DNA from: CAZWAP01 sp964632005
GTDB taxonomy: Bacteria; Planctomycetota; Phycisphaerae; Sedimentisphaerales; Anaerobacaceae
Direction of reading: 5' to 3'
DNA: 31,473 nt
Assembly: GCA_964632005.1 (NCBI GenBank)
Contig: CAZWAP010000029.1
Coordinates: 1 to 31,473, forward strand
The translations under genes were made by a program, and so were the position numbers. Each line of letters begins with the position of its first letter. The stretch's first letter is position 1. A model generated the notes under the pieces. The model worked only from the letters and a program-made list of their open reading frames with translations, made no database searches and had not been told where the DNA came from. Shown here piece by piece: positions 16,876-25,999 of this stretch.

Positions 16876-18753
16876 ATGGATAGTGTAATCGAACTGCTGA
16901 AAAAGAGGATTTCACCCGAGCATTATGACAGGCTGATGCGCCTGGAGAACCCGAAGCTCCACGCATTTGTGGCTGATGCGATTAAGCTGACCGAGCCCGA
17001 GTCTGTCTACGTGTGTACCGATTCGGAGCAGGACCGCGAGTATATCCGCAGGCAGGCCATAGAAAAGGGCGAGGAAATACCCTTGAACATCCCGGGCCAT
17101 ACCTGCCATTTCGACGGATACCACGACCAAGCCCGCGACAAGGCCCGCACAAAGTACCTGCTGCGGCCGGGTTCCGACCTCGGCGAGAGCCTCAATTCCA
17201 TTGACAGGCAGCAAGGTATCGAGGAGGTGCGCTCGTTCTTGAAGGATTCGATGGCCTCGCGCCAGATGCTGGTGTTGTTTTTCTGTCTGGGGCCGATCGA
17301 TTCGGAGTTCTCCATCCCTTCTGTTCAGATAACTGACTCGTACTATGTGGCCCACAGCGAGACAATCCTGTACCGGCCTGGCTACGAATACTTCAAGAAG
17401 ATAGGTAGCTCGCCCGATTTTTTCAGGTTCTTGCACTCAGCCGGCGAACTTGAGGGGGCCGTCAGCAAGAATATCGAGAAGCGGCGCGTGTATATTGACT
17501 TGGAAGAAAATATGGTTTACAGCGTCAACACGCAGTACGGCGGCAACACGATCGGCCTGAAAAAGCTGGCGCTGCGGTTGGCCATACAGAAAGGCTCACA
17601 GGAGGGCTGGTTGGCAGAGCACATGTTTGTGATGGGTGCGCACGGGCCGGGCGGAAGGGTAACGTATTTCGCTGGTGCGTTTCCCTCGGCCTGTGGCAAG
17701 ACCTCCACCTCTATGCTCCCGGGCCAGACAATTGTCGGCGACGACATCGCCTATTTCCGCAGGAAAAACGGGCAGATCCGCTGCGTGAACGTCGAGAAGG
17801 GAATCTTCGGGATAATCCGTGATGTCAATGCCAAAGACGACCCGATTATATACGAGGCCCTGACCAGCCCCTGCGAGGTGATATTTTCCAACGTCCTTAT
17901 TGATGCTGAGAGAAAGCCCCACTGGCTGAGGATGGGCTCTGAGCTGCCTGACGAGGGGATCAATCATTCCGGCAAGTGGCACAAGGGCAAGACCGATGCC
18001 GAGGGCAACGAGATCACGGCCTCCCATAAAAATGCCCGCTATTGTCTGAGTATCGCCGATCTGCGGAACAAGGACCCGCGGATCGACGACCCCGAGGGCG
18101 TGCCGGTCGGGGGCATCATCTACGGCGGGCGCGACAGCGACACCTGGGTCCCGGTCGAGCAGGCCTTCAACTGGACCGAGGGGATTATCCTCAAGGGTGC
18201 TTCCTTAGAGTCTGAGACCACCGCTGCGACGCTCGGCAAAGAAGGCGTGCGAACGTTCAATCTAATGTCCAACCTCGATTTCCTGTCCATACCGTTGGGC
18301 CGTTACGTCCAGAACAACCTGGATTTTGGCGACGGGGTGGACCACCCGCCCTTGATATTCTCGGTCAATTACTTTCTCAGGGACCAGAACGGCAACTACC
18401 TCAACGGGATGGCCGACAAGGTGATCTGGCTTCTCTGGGCTGAGCTCCGTGTCAACGGTGATGTCGAGGGCATCCCGACACCAACGGGCGTGATACCGAT
18501 ATACGAGGACCTGGCCGAGTTGTTCAAGGATAAGCTTAACGCCGAGTACACCCGGGACGATTACATACGCCAGTTTACCATTCGGATACCGGAGAACCTC
18601 GCCAAGCTCGACCGTGTTGAAAAGATCTACACCGAGAAGGTTTCGGATACGCCAGCGATTGTCTTCGAGACCTTTGCCCGGGCCCGCGAGCGGCTCAAAG
18701 CGGCCGCCCAAGAGCACGGCGACTACATCTGCCCGTTCGATTTGAACAGTTAA
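16876..18753 (+). CDS. pckG: Phosphoenolpyruvate carboxykinase (GTP)
   Basis: A cytoplasmic enzyme interconverting oxaloacetate + GTP with phosphoenolpyruvate + GDP + CO2, for gluconeogenesis or anaplerosis. 625 residues is the normal size for the GTP-dependent family. The P-loop F-P-S-A-C-G-K-T-S at residues 269-277 contains the hyper-reactive Cys273 typical of GTP-PEPCKs. Y-G-G-N near residue 220 and G-G-R-D-S-D-T around 415-421 (nucleotide and substrate contacts), plus the F-N-W-T-E-G segment, support the call. It has its own strong promoter. The Gfo/Idh/MocA gene follows 83 bases later on the same strand, so read-through into the downstream locus is possible. Confidence 0.96.
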   Translation: MDSVIELLKKRISPEHYDRLMRLENPKLHAFVADAIKLTEPESVYVCTDSEQDREYIRRQAIEKGEEIPLNIPGHTCHFDGYHDQARDKARTKYLLRPGSDLGESLNSIDRQQGIEEVRSFLKDSMASRQMLVLFFCLGPIDSEFSIPSVQITDSYYVAHSETILYRPGYEYFKKIGSSPDFFRFLHSAGELEGAVSKNIEKRRVYIDLEENMVYSVNTQYGGNTIGLKKLALRLAIQKGSQEGWLAEHMFVMGAHGPGGRVTYFAGAFPSACGKTSTSMLPGQTIVGDDIAYFRRKNGQIRCVNVEKGIFGIIRDVNAKDDPIIYEALTSPCEVIFSNVLIDAERKPHWLRMGSELPDEGINHSGKWHKGKTDAEGNEITASHKNARYCLSIADLRNKDPRIDDPEGVPVGGIIYGGRDSDTWVPVEQAFNWTEGIILKGASLESETTAATLGKEGVRTFNLMSNLDFLSIPLGRYVQNNLDFGDGVDHPPLIFSVNYFLRDQNGNYLNGMADKVIWLLWAELRVNGDVEGIPTPTGVIPIYEDLAELFKDKLNAEYTRDDYIRQFTIRIPENLAKLDRVEKIYTEKVSDTPAIVFETFARARERLKAAAQEHGDYICPFDLNS

Positions 18754-18836
18754 GCTCGGCCGTCCGCAGGGGAAGAAACGGCGCCGTTACGGCTGGGCAG
18801 CTTGGCTATATCGGCAAGTAAGGCAGGACAGAGTAT

Positions 18837-20018
18837 ATGACCAAGAAGACCATCCGAACTGGGATCGTCGGGGCGGGATTCGCCGCGAGATTCCATTTTG
18901 AGTCGCTCAAGAAGGTACACGGCACAAATGTCGAGGTCGAGGGTGTCTATGCAATCGACACCGACCAGGCCGCAGAGTACGCCCGGGAACGCGGCATCAA
19001 GCTCTACGATAGTCTCGAGGCCCTGATTGAGCGGGTCGATGTCGTACATGTCTGCACGCCGCCGGTCGCCCACGAGCCGATCGCCGTTGCCGCCCTTGAG
19101 CAGGACCGGTTCGCAATCGTGGAAAAACCCTTGACCGGTTACTTCGGCGACGGCTCGGACGATTTCAACGGCGATACCTTCCCCAAAACCGATGCGCTTG
19201 ACTACGCGCTTGCGAGTATGGAGCGAATGCTTCAGGCCGAAAAGAAAAGCAAGGGCCGAATACTCTACGCAGAAAACTGGGTTTATGCGCCCGCGATTCA
19301 AAAGGAACGCGAGATCATAGAGAAGACCGACGCCCAGGTACTCTGGATCCACGGGGAGGAAGCCCACAGCGGTTCACACGCGCATACGTATGCGTACTGG
19401 AAATTTTCGGGCGGCGGCGTGATGATCGGCAAGGGATGTCACCCGCTGACCGCCGCCTTGTACCTCAAGCGGGTTGAAGGCAAGGCCAGAGACGGCAGGC
19501 CCATCAAACCGAAGGCCGTCTCGGCCCGCACACACGCGATAACCCGTCTGCCTGACTTCCAGGACAGAGGGCACATACGCTGCGATTACCACGACATCGA
19601 CGATTTTTCTCTGATGCACGTTGTCTTCGAGGACGGCACCATCGCGGATATCTTCGCTTCGGACATCATCCTCGGCGGCATCCACAACTGGCTCGAGGTC
19701 GCCGCCAACAACCATCGCAGCATCTGCAATATCAACCCGAACACTGCGATGCAGACGTACAATCCCGCCGAAGAATATTTCAAGGATATCTACGTGGTGG
19801 AGAAGATCGGCACCAAGCAGGGCTGGTCAAACCCATCTCCGGACGAGGATTGGTTCACCGGTTATCCGCAGGAGATGGAGGCTTTCTACCGGACTATGGC
19901 GTACGGCCAGCCGGTTGAAAGCAGCAGCAACCTGGCCGCCGATGCGATCTCTACGATCTACAGCGCATACGTCTCGGCGGAAAAGAAAGGCGCAGAGGTC
20001 CCCATCAGGACCTTCTGA
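18837..20018 (+). CDS. Gfo/Idh/MocA-family NAD(P)-dependent oxidoreductase
   Basis: A 393-residue cytoplasmic dehydrogenase. The N-terminal Rossmann fold begins T-G-I-V-G-A-G-F-A-A-R-F-H (about residues 7-19), followed by V-V-H-V-C-T-P-P-V-A-H and the E-K-P-L-T motif near residue 100, whose Lys is the usual catalytic residue. The C-terminal domain has G-G-G-V-M-I-G-K-G-C-H-P, giving the active-site H-P. Family members oxidise or reduce sugars, inositols and related polyols; the substrate cannot be read from sequence. Being first in a same-strand row with a symporter (54 bases on) and UroD-like genes suggests it acts on the imported compound. A GGCAGGACAG purine-rich stretch precedes the ATG. 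Confidence 0.9.
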   Translation: MTKKTIRTGIVGAGFAARFHFESLKKVHGTNVEVEGVYAIDTDQAAEYARERGIKLYDSLEALIERVDVVHVCTPPVAHEPIAVAALEQDRFAIVEKPLTGYFGDGSDDFNGDTFPKTDALDYALASMERMLQAEKKSKGRILYAENWVYAPAIQKEREIIEKTDAQVLWIHGEEAHSGSHAHTYAYWKFSGGGVMIGKGCHPLTAALYLKRVEGKARDGRPIKPKAVSARTHAITRLPDFQDRGHIRCDYHDIDDFSLMHVVFEDGTIADIFASDIILGGIHNWLEVAANNHRSICNINPNTAMQTYNPAEEYFKDIYVVEKIGTKQGWSNPSPDEDWFTGYPQEMEAFYRTMAYGQPVESSSNLAADAISTIYSAYVSAEKKGAEVPIRTF

Positions 20019-20072
20019 TCTCGCCCCTCAACTGCCCGGCTGGCCACGGCTGCCTGTGATCAAGGTGCTGTT

Positions 20073-21728
20073 ATGGAGATTCTCGGATTGCACTACGCAA
20101 TTTGGGTCGTCCTGGGGCTTTACTTCGCCGGGATGCTCCTGATGGGCTGGTGGTCCAAACGGGGCATAAGGAACCAGGAGGCCTATCTGCTGGGCAACCG
20201 CCGGTTCGGCTGGGCGATGATGGTGATGCACGCCTTCGGAGCAGGGACACACCCGGGCAACGTGGCCGGCGTGATGAGTCAGGCGGTCCTCAGCGGCGCC
20301 TCGAGTATATGGGTCTCCTGGATGTGGCTGTTCGGAACGCCCTTCTACTGGATTATCGCGCCGGTGATCCGGCGAATGCGGTCCCTGACTATGGCGGATT
20401 TCTTCCGCGAGCGTTTCGGCAGGGCGGCCAGTATACTCTACATCATCGTCGCGGCGACGGGAATGATCGTCTTTCTGGCCGGCGTCCTACTGGCAACGAC
20501 GCGGACCGTTCAGGGACTGATGGGCAAGGCAGCGACCGACAGCCAGATATGGTTCTTCGCCATCCTCTTTGTCACCACGGCCGTGTTCATCTTGTATAGC
20601 TACTGGGGCGGGATACTGGCCGCCATCCGCACCGATATGATTCAGGGCCTTATGATAATCGCCCTTTCGTTTATAGCCATACCCGCTGCTCTGGCCCTCA
20701 AAGAGGTGGACGGCCTGGGCGGGATGCGGGCGACACTGGCTGCACAGGACGGCGACCTCTTGAGCCTGTTCGACCCCGGAGATTTCAGCCTGACGACCGT
20801 GCTGTTGTTGAGTATCAACGCGCCCTTGACCGCCCTGGCTTTTCCACACCTGATGACGGTCTGCGGGGCCGGCCGAACCGAGTGGGAAGGACGGGTTGGG
20901 TTTACCTACGGCAACATCCTCAAGCGGATCTGTACTGTCGGCTGGTGCGTGCTGGGCTTGTGCTGGTTGGCGTATTTGATCAACTCCGGCTCGGCGGTCC
21001 ACAAGGACGCCGCATTCGGCGATTCAATTCGCACGCTGCTCCCGCCGGCGCTCCAGGGTGTTATGCTCGCCTGCGTGCTCGCTGCGGCGATGTCCTCGGG
21101 CGATGCGGTCCAGGTTACCGTCGCGGGTCTTTTCTCCCAGAATATCTACTGTGACTATATCAACCCACAGGCCGATGAACGCCAGCTCGTACGCTTTACC
21201 CGCGCGACCGGCCTTTGCATCGCCCTGTTGTCGCTTGGCGTGGCAATCCTGATGCGCAGCAACCTGGTCAAGGCCATCCTTGATTATTTCAACATCCTCA
21301 GCGTGGTGGGCATTTCAACGGCGATGGGCATACTGTGGCGGCGGATGAATACGCAGGGAATGTTCGCCAGTACGGCTCTCGCGGGCACCACCCTGATTGT
21401 CACCCGTTACATTCTTAACTGCACCAGGGATATCACCGTCGGTGCGCCGATTCTTGTTGGCGTACTTGCCGGCATCGCAGGCAGCCTCCTGACGAAGCCG
21501 CCCAAACCAGAGGTTATCGAGAGATTCTTCACGAAGATTTACGTTCCTGTCGGGCAGGAGGAAAAACTTGAGTTGCCCCTGGAACAAGTCGTTCCCCCTT
21601 CAAAGCGATGGGTCACCGGGGCCGAGCTGTTCATCGTCAAGCCGTCGCGTCAGTCGTGGGTTGGCTTCGTCGTGACGCTGGGAATCTGCCTGGCATGCGT
21701 TTGCGTGATGCTGGCGATACTTCAATAA
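20073..21728 (+). CDS. Sodium:solute symporter (SSS family)
   Basis: A 551-residue polytopic inner-membrane protein with about 12-13 helices, the normal size and layout for SSS (SLC5-like) symporters. The N-terminal N-Q-E-A-Y-L-L-G-N-R-R-F-G-W segment, the helix-1 region with G-A-G-T-H-P-G-N-V-A-G and T-M-A-D-F-F-R-E-R-F-G (about residues 105-116) are family landmarks. It should take up a sugar, polyol or organic acid with Na+. It lies 54 bases after the oxidoreductase and 150 bases before the first UroD-like gene on the same strand. The substrate is unknown. Confidence 0.9.
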   Translation: MEILGLHYAIWVVLGLYFAGMLLMGWWSKRGIRNQEAYLLGNRRFGWAMMVMHAFGAGTHPGNVAGVMSQAVLSGASSIWVSWMWLFGTPFYWIIAPVIRRMRSLTMADFFRERFGRAASILYIIVAATGMIVFLAGVLLATTRTVQGLMGKAATDSQIWFFAILFVTTAVFILYSYWGGILAAIRTDMIQGLMIIALSFIAIPAALALKEVDGLGGMRATLAAQDGDLLSLFDPGDFSLTTVLLLSINAPLTALAFPHLMTVCGAGRTEWEGRVGFTYGNILKRICTVGWCVLGLCWLAYLINSGSAVHKDAAFGDSIRTLLPPALQGVMLACVLAAAMSSGDAVQVTVAGLFSQNIYCDYINPQADERQLVRFTRATGLCIALLSLGVAILMRSNLVKAILDYFNILSVVGISTAMGILWRRMNTQGMFASTALAGTTLIVTRYILNCTRDITVGAPILVGVLAGIAGSLLTKPPKPEVIERFFTKIYVPVGQEEKLELPLEQVVPPSKRWVTGAELFIVKPSRQSWVGFVVTLGICLACVCVMLAILQ

Positions 21729-21878
21729 AGGCAGGGGGCCTTGATGGTCGGGTGCATAGTGCTTGTTGGTCTTGGGCCTCTTGGTAGGGCGGTTGTTAAG
21801 GGACTGTCGGGCAAAGGCGATGTCTTTGTAGAAAGGCCCCGCCGCAGTCACGGCAGCCGGGATTTGTAGTCAACCACA

Positions 21879-22859
21879 GTGAAAAAGATACAGTTCGCGC
21901 CTTCTATATACGAGCACGCCGCCAGGGTCGTCGGTAGAAGCCCCTGGGAAGTCTCGCGCGACGCCGTGCTCCTGGTCGAAGCGCACGCCGAGGCGTTCCG
22001 CCTCTACCGGCATCGCCCCGTCGTCGTGGGCATCGACATATACAACCTGGAGGCCGAGGCATACGGTGCAACCGTCACCCGCCCTTCCGGCAATGGGACC
22101 CCCGCAGTCCTGTATCATCCCTTCTCGACGGCCGATGAATTGGCCGGGCTGGAGCCGTTCGACCCGGCCTCGGCCGGCCGAATCCCGATGGTTGTCGAAG
22201 CTGCCCGCCGCCTCGCCGCGCGGTTCCCGAAGGCCGACGTTAGAATACCCCTGAGCGGACCGTTCTCACTGGCGACAAACCTGATGGGTCTCGAGAATAT
22301 CCTCTGCGAGATCAGGACACGGCCCGATGCGGTGGCACGGGCATTGAAAAACCTGGTGACGGGCCAATTAGAGTTCTGCAGGCATATGGTCCGGCAGGGC
22401 CTGGACGCCGCCTTTTTTGAGTCCGCCGCGGTGCCACCGTTGTTGTCGCCTCAGCAGTTCCGGGACATAGAGTTGCCCGCTCTCAGTGACATCATAAGAA
22501 AAACATCCACGCTCGTGAATCATCCGGTCCCCTGCATCATCGGGGGCGACACGTTGCCCATCCTTGATTACATTCTCCGGACCGGAATGGGCTATGTTTG
22601 CTGTCCGGCTGCTACGGACCAGACCGCCTTTATGCGGAAGATGAAATCACGCCCCAACGTGAAGGTCAGGGTCAATATGGATCCCCGGCCCATAACAGCG
22701 AAAAACTTTCAGGCCGTCAAAAAGGAAGTTGACAGGGTCCTTGTCCTGGCAGAAAATACGCGCGACGCCTGTATAGGGACCGGCTGCCTGCCGTACGAGG
22801 CGGATCCGCAGATGGTTCTAAGAACGAAAGAATATATCCTCTCTAAGAACGCCATTTGA
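21879..22859 (+). CDS. Uroporphyrinogen decarboxylase-like (MtaA/CmuA-type) protein
   Basis: 326 residues in the UroD superfamily, which includes corrinoid methyltransferases such as MtaA and CmuA. GTG 21879 is the first possible start because an in-frame TAG lies four codons upstream; no good ribosome-binding site is seen. Family signs are the early V-V-V-G-I-D-I-Y-N-L-E-A-E-A-Y-G-A, the P-L-S-G-P-F-S-L-A segment and I-I-G-G-D-T-L-P-I-L-D. In methyltransferases the last of these holds the zinc-binding His and Cys; here those positions appear to be Ile and Gly. The later Cys in G-T-G-C-L-P-Y-E is kept. True haem-pathway HemE is unlikely because its N-terminal R-Q-A-G-R motif is missing. It probably acts in methyl transfer or catabolism of an unknown compound. 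Confidence 0.8.
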   Translation: MKKIQFAPSIYEHAARVVGRSPWEVSRDAVLLVEAHAEAFRLYRHRPVVVGIDIYNLEAEAYGATVTRPSGNGTPAVLYHPFSTADELAGLEPFDPASAGRIPMVVEAARRLAARFPKADVRIPLSGPFSLATNLMGLENILCEIRTRPDAVARALKNLVTGQLEFCRHMVRQGLDAAFFESAAVPPLLSPQQFRDIELPALSDIIRKTSTLVNHPVPCIIGGDTLPILDYILRTGMGYVCCPAATDQTAFMRKMKSRPNVKVRVNMDPRPITAKNFQAVKKEVDRVLVLAENTRDACIGTGCLPYEADPQMVLRTKEYILSKNAI

Positions 22860-22885
22860 TATCAGCGTCAGCAGGAGGCGAAGAT

Positions 22886-24658
22886 ATGGCCCAGAACACT
22901 CCAGCACCCCCCGGCCCCACCACTAACTCGACCCCAGAGCAGCAGTTGATGCATGCCAACCCGCGAATCGAGAAAGACCGCGAGCTTATAGCCACGGCGC
23001 GCCGCAAGGGCACCTGGGCATTGGTCAAGGCGTTCCTGCGCCTCTCGGGGCCCGGCTGGCTGCAGAGCGGCATCACGCTCGGAGGCGTTTCCTTCTCGTC
23101 GAGTCTGTACCTCGGTGTGCTCGTCGGTTTTGCGTTTATGTGGCTCCAGCCGGTCGCTATGATCCTTGGCATCATTATGCTCGGTGCGATCGCCTACGTA
23201 ACGCTCTCGATCAGGGAGCGGCCCTTGAAGGCTATCCACGACCACGTCAGCCCCGTCCTGGCCTGGAGCTGGCTGTTTGCATCTATGGCCGCCAATCTGG
23301 TCTGGTCGATGCCCCAGTTCGTACTCGGGACCCGTGCACTCCGCCAGAATCTGCTGCCCGGGATTCTCGGACCAGAGGCAATGCCCGACCCCTGGGGCAG
23401 GGTCATTTGCGTGTGTTTTCTGCTTGCTGTCTGTGTTACCACGACGATGTTCTACGGCGCCGGCGGGCGGGGAGTGAAGATCTTCGAGATCATCATCAAG
23501 GTGATCGTCAGCATGATTGTGCTGTCGTTCTGCGGCGTCGTTATCAAGCTGAGCATTGAAGGCGTCATTGATTGGGGCCAGATACTTCGCGGTCTTGTCC
23601 CGAGGCTGCGGATGCTCTCGGAGCCGGCCGATACGGTCAAACCCTACATTATGGCCGTGGCCCCACAATTCCAGGATTTCTGGACCAGGCACATCGTCTC
23701 CCAGCAGCGCGACGTTATGATAGCTGCCACCGCCGCAGCGGTCGGCATCAATATGACCTTCCTGCTACCCTACTCGATGCTGCGGAAGGGCTGGGACAAG
23801 GATTTCCGCGGGCTGGCCATCTTCGACCTTTCAACCGGGTTGTTCATACCGTTTGTCCTTGCGACCAGCTTTGTAGTAATCGCCTCGGCCTCGCAGTTTC
23901 ACGTCACCCCGGCCCCGGGCTTTGTGCCCGACGAACCGGGTGGTGTCGTGACGGTACAGCCGCCCAAGAATCTCGTCGGACCCTACAAGCAGCTCTTGAA
24001 AAGACGCCTGGAAGCCGAAAAAGGTGCCGACGCGGTCGCCGCCCTCTCGGCAGAAGAACTCGACAGGCAGACACAGGCCCTGCCCTATGCCGACCGGAAA
24101 ATGGCCGCGATGCTTGTCAAACGCGACAATATGAACCTCGCTGAAGCTCTGACACCGCTTACCGGCTCATTTCTGGCGCAGGTCGTCTTCGGGCTGGGCG
24201 TGCTGGGTATGGGTATAAGCGCCGCAACGGTTCTGATGACGATTAACGGGTTGTGCCTATGCGAGCTGCTCAACAGGCCGTCGAGGGGCTGGACCCAGCG
24301 CATCGGCTCGTTGATGGTCTGCGTAGGCGCCCTGGCGGCCATATTCTGGACCAAGCCTGCACCCTGGCTGGCTATGCCGACCTCGGCGTTCTGCATCGTA
24401 TTGCTGCCCATCGCCTACTTCGCCTTCCTGCTCCTGATGAATCAAAAGGTTATGCTCGGAGAGAATATGCCGCGCGGGGCAAGACGCCTGCTCTGGAACG
24501 TTCTTATGGGAATTGCCACTGCCGTGGCGTCGCTGGTGAGCACCTGGAAGCTCTGGTCGATGCTGGGTGGATGGGGTATCGCGATTATCGTGGCATTCGT
24601 CGGGTTGATACTGGTGGTCCATTTCCTCCGCAAAAGTAGGAACGCCGCGGCGGCATGA
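22886..24658 (+). CDS. Nramp-fold transporter lacking canonical metal motifs
   Basis: 590 residues from ATG 22886, which has AGGAGG seven bases upstream. After a polar N-terminus of about 55 residues, L-S-G-P-G-W-L-Q-S-G-I-T-L-G-G begins the first helix, as G-P-G-F/W does in Nramp proteins, and about 11 helices follow. The D-P-G-N motif of helix 1 that binds Mn/Fe is absent. The helix-6 M-P-H motif region reads F-L-L-P-Y-S-M-L, so the metal-coordinating residues are changed. A hydrophilic insertion of roughly 90 residues (about 345-430, charged, E-A-E-K-G-A-D-A-V) interrupts the membrane domain. Metal transport is therefore doubtful and another substrate is likely. Its stop overlaps the next gene's start (ATGA), so it is coupled to a UroD-like protein, with another immediately upstream. 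Confidence 0.78.
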   Translation: MAQNTPAPPGPTTNSTPEQQLMHANPRIEKDRELIATARRKGTWALVKAFLRLSGPGWLQSGITLGGVSFSSSLYLGVLVGFAFMWLQPVAMILGIIMLGAIAYVTLSIRERPLKAIHDHVSPVLAWSWLFASMAANLVWSMPQFVLGTRALRQNLLPGILGPEAMPDPWGRVICVCFLLAVCVTTTMFYGAGGRGVKIFEIIIKVIVSMIVLSFCGVVIKLSIEGVIDWGQILRGLVPRLRMLSEPADTVKPYIMAVAPQFQDFWTRHIVSQQRDVMIAATAAAVGINMTFLLPYSMLRKGWDKDFRGLAIFDLSTGLFIPFVLATSFVVIASASQFHVTPAPGFVPDEPGGVVTVQPPKNLVGPYKQLLKRRLEAEKGADAVAALSAEELDRQTQALPYADRKMAAMLVKRDNMNLAEALTPLTGSFLAQVVFGLGVLGMGISAATVLMTINGLCLCELLNRPSRGWTQRIGSLMVCVGALAAIFWTKPAPWLAMPTSAFCIVLLPIAYFAFLLLMNQKVMLGENMPRGARRLLWNVLMGIATAVASLVSTWKLWSMLGGWGIAIIVAFVGLILVVHFLRKSRNAAAA

Positions 24659-25680
24659 CAGGTGAGGATTGGGACAGGCTGCTGGCTGTCATAAACGGCC
24701 GAAGGATCGAGCCGGTACCGGTGGGCTTTATCATCGACAGCCCCTGGCTGCCGGGCTGGGCCGGCATCAGTACGCTCGACTATTATTCAAGCGAACAAAT
24801 GTGGTTTGAGGCCAACCTCAAGGCCGAGCTGCAATTCCCCGAAGTTATTTTCCTGCCGGGCTTCTGGGCGGAATTCGGGATGTGCACGGAGCCGTCGGCC
24901 TTCGGGGCAAAATGTACCTGGTGGGAACACGACCTGCCCTTTGCCGGCAAGGTTATCAATGAGGTTTCGCAGATTAATGACCTGCCCAGGCCGAACCCAA
25001 AGACCGATGGTCTGCCCCCGTTGGTATTGAACCGCCTCAAGCATTATCGCCCCGCGATTGAAAAGGCCGGCCACCAAATCAAGTTCGCCGTCGCTCGCGG
25101 ACCGCTCAACGTCGCCTCTTTCCTGATGGGCACTACCGAGTTTCTAACGGCGATCCGCACCAATCCGGCCGAGGCCCGCAGGCTGCTCGAAATGACTGCG
25201 CGGTTTCTCATTGACTGGATCGAGCTTCAGGTTAGTACCTTCGAGACGATCGATGGGTTGCTAATCCTCGACGACATCGTCGGGTTTCTCGGCGAGGACG
25301 ACTTTAAGGGTATGGCCCTGCCTTACCTCAAGCGCATCTTTCAGTCGTTTGACGTTTCCGTTCGTTTCTTTCATAACGACGCTGCCGGCCTCGTATGTGC
25401 GCCCTATCTCCAAGAGATGGGCGTGAACCTTTTCAATTTCAGTTACAATCATACCCTGCCCGAGATGAAGCGGCTCACGAATAACGCGGTAGCCTTGCTC
25501 GGTAACATCCCCACCAGTGAGGTGCTCGCCGCCGGCTCGCCCGAAGACGTCCGCGACAGTATCAGGGCCGCCCTTGATTCACTCGATGATACCACCCGGA
25601 TCATTCTCTCTTGCGGCGGCGGTATGCCGGCAGGTGTGCCGACCGAGAACATCCGGGCCTTTATTTCGGCCGTTCGCTGA
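24655..25680 (+). CDS. Second uroporphyrinogen decarboxylase-like protein
   Basis: 341 residues, UroD superfamily, only distantly similar to the first copy. ATG 24655 overlaps the transporter's TGA in ATGA, implying translational coupling. Supporting segments are L-P-G-F-W-A-E-F-G-M, R-G-P-L-N-V-A-S-F-L-M-G-T-T-E-F (matching P-F-S-L-A in other members), the L-I-L-D-D-I-V-G-F-L-G region and the C-terminal L-S-C-G-G-G-M-P-A-G-V-P. The usual zinc H-x-C appears as F-F-H-N-D-A: His kept, Cys replaced by Asp, with the later Cys in S-C-G-G-G present. It could be a zinc- or metal-dependent methyltransferase with altered ligands. No corrinoid protein gene is nearby to serve as methyl carrier. It is the last gene before the terminator at 25799. 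Confidence 0.82.
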   Translation: MTGEDWDRLLAVINGRRIEPVPVGFIIDSPWLPGWAGISTLDYYSSEQMWFEANLKAELQFPEVIFLPGFWAEFGMCTEPSAFGAKCTWWEHDLPFAGKVINEVSQINDLPRPNPKTDGLPPLVLNRLKHYRPAIEKAGHQIKFAVARGPLNVASFLMGTTEFLTAIRTNPAEARRLLEMTARFLIDWIELQVSTFETIDGLLILDDIVGFLGEDDFKGMALPYLKRIFQSFDVSVRFFHNDAAGLVCAPYLQEMGVNLFNFSYNHTLPEMKRLTNNAVALLGNIPTSEVLAAGSPEDVRDSIRAALDSLDDTTRIILSCGGGMPAGVPTENIRAFISAVR

Positions 25681-25798
25681 GCTTGCACGGTACGCCGCGG
25701 CGGTTTTCCGCCCGCAACTGCCTGCAGGTCCCTGCCGGCTCCGCGAGCTTCAAGCAGCGTGGCCTGCAATAACTGCTGGCCTGGCAGCGTCTTTACTT

Positions 25799-25829
25799 TA
25801 TGGTCGAAGCCGGCCGCGACCATATTTTT
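25799..25829 (+). terminator. Intrinsic terminator closing the metabolic locus
   Basis: Perfect 8-base stem TATGGTCG / CGACCATA (25799-25806 and 25817-25824), a 10-base loop with its own GCCGGC, then five T's (25825-25829). It lies 119 bases past the second UroD-like stop. A shorter GGCGG-TTTT-CCGCC hairpin (25699-25712) precedes it without a T-run. Confidence 0.65.
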
Positions 25830-25909
25830 GCTGGGCCTGCGAGATAAACTGGCCGATATAAAATCGTACCCTGCAGGCCGATCTGTCCTCGGCCAGGGCG
25901 ATAATTTGG

Positions 25910-25938
25910 TTGTTTTCTGGCCGACTCGGCGGTATAAT
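25910..25938 (+). promoter_or_regulatory. Promoter of the glycine-zipper lipoprotein
   Basis: TTGTTT (25910-25915), 17 bases, perfect TATAAT (25933-25938). The predicted leader of about 55 bases starts with a CTGCC...GGCAG stem and ends with AAGGAGG five bases before ATG 26000. Confidence 0.6.
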
Positions 25939-25999
25939 AGCTGCCGTTGCTTGGCAGAAACGGTTTTAGACGGCATACTTTATGACGAAGGAGGCAAAA

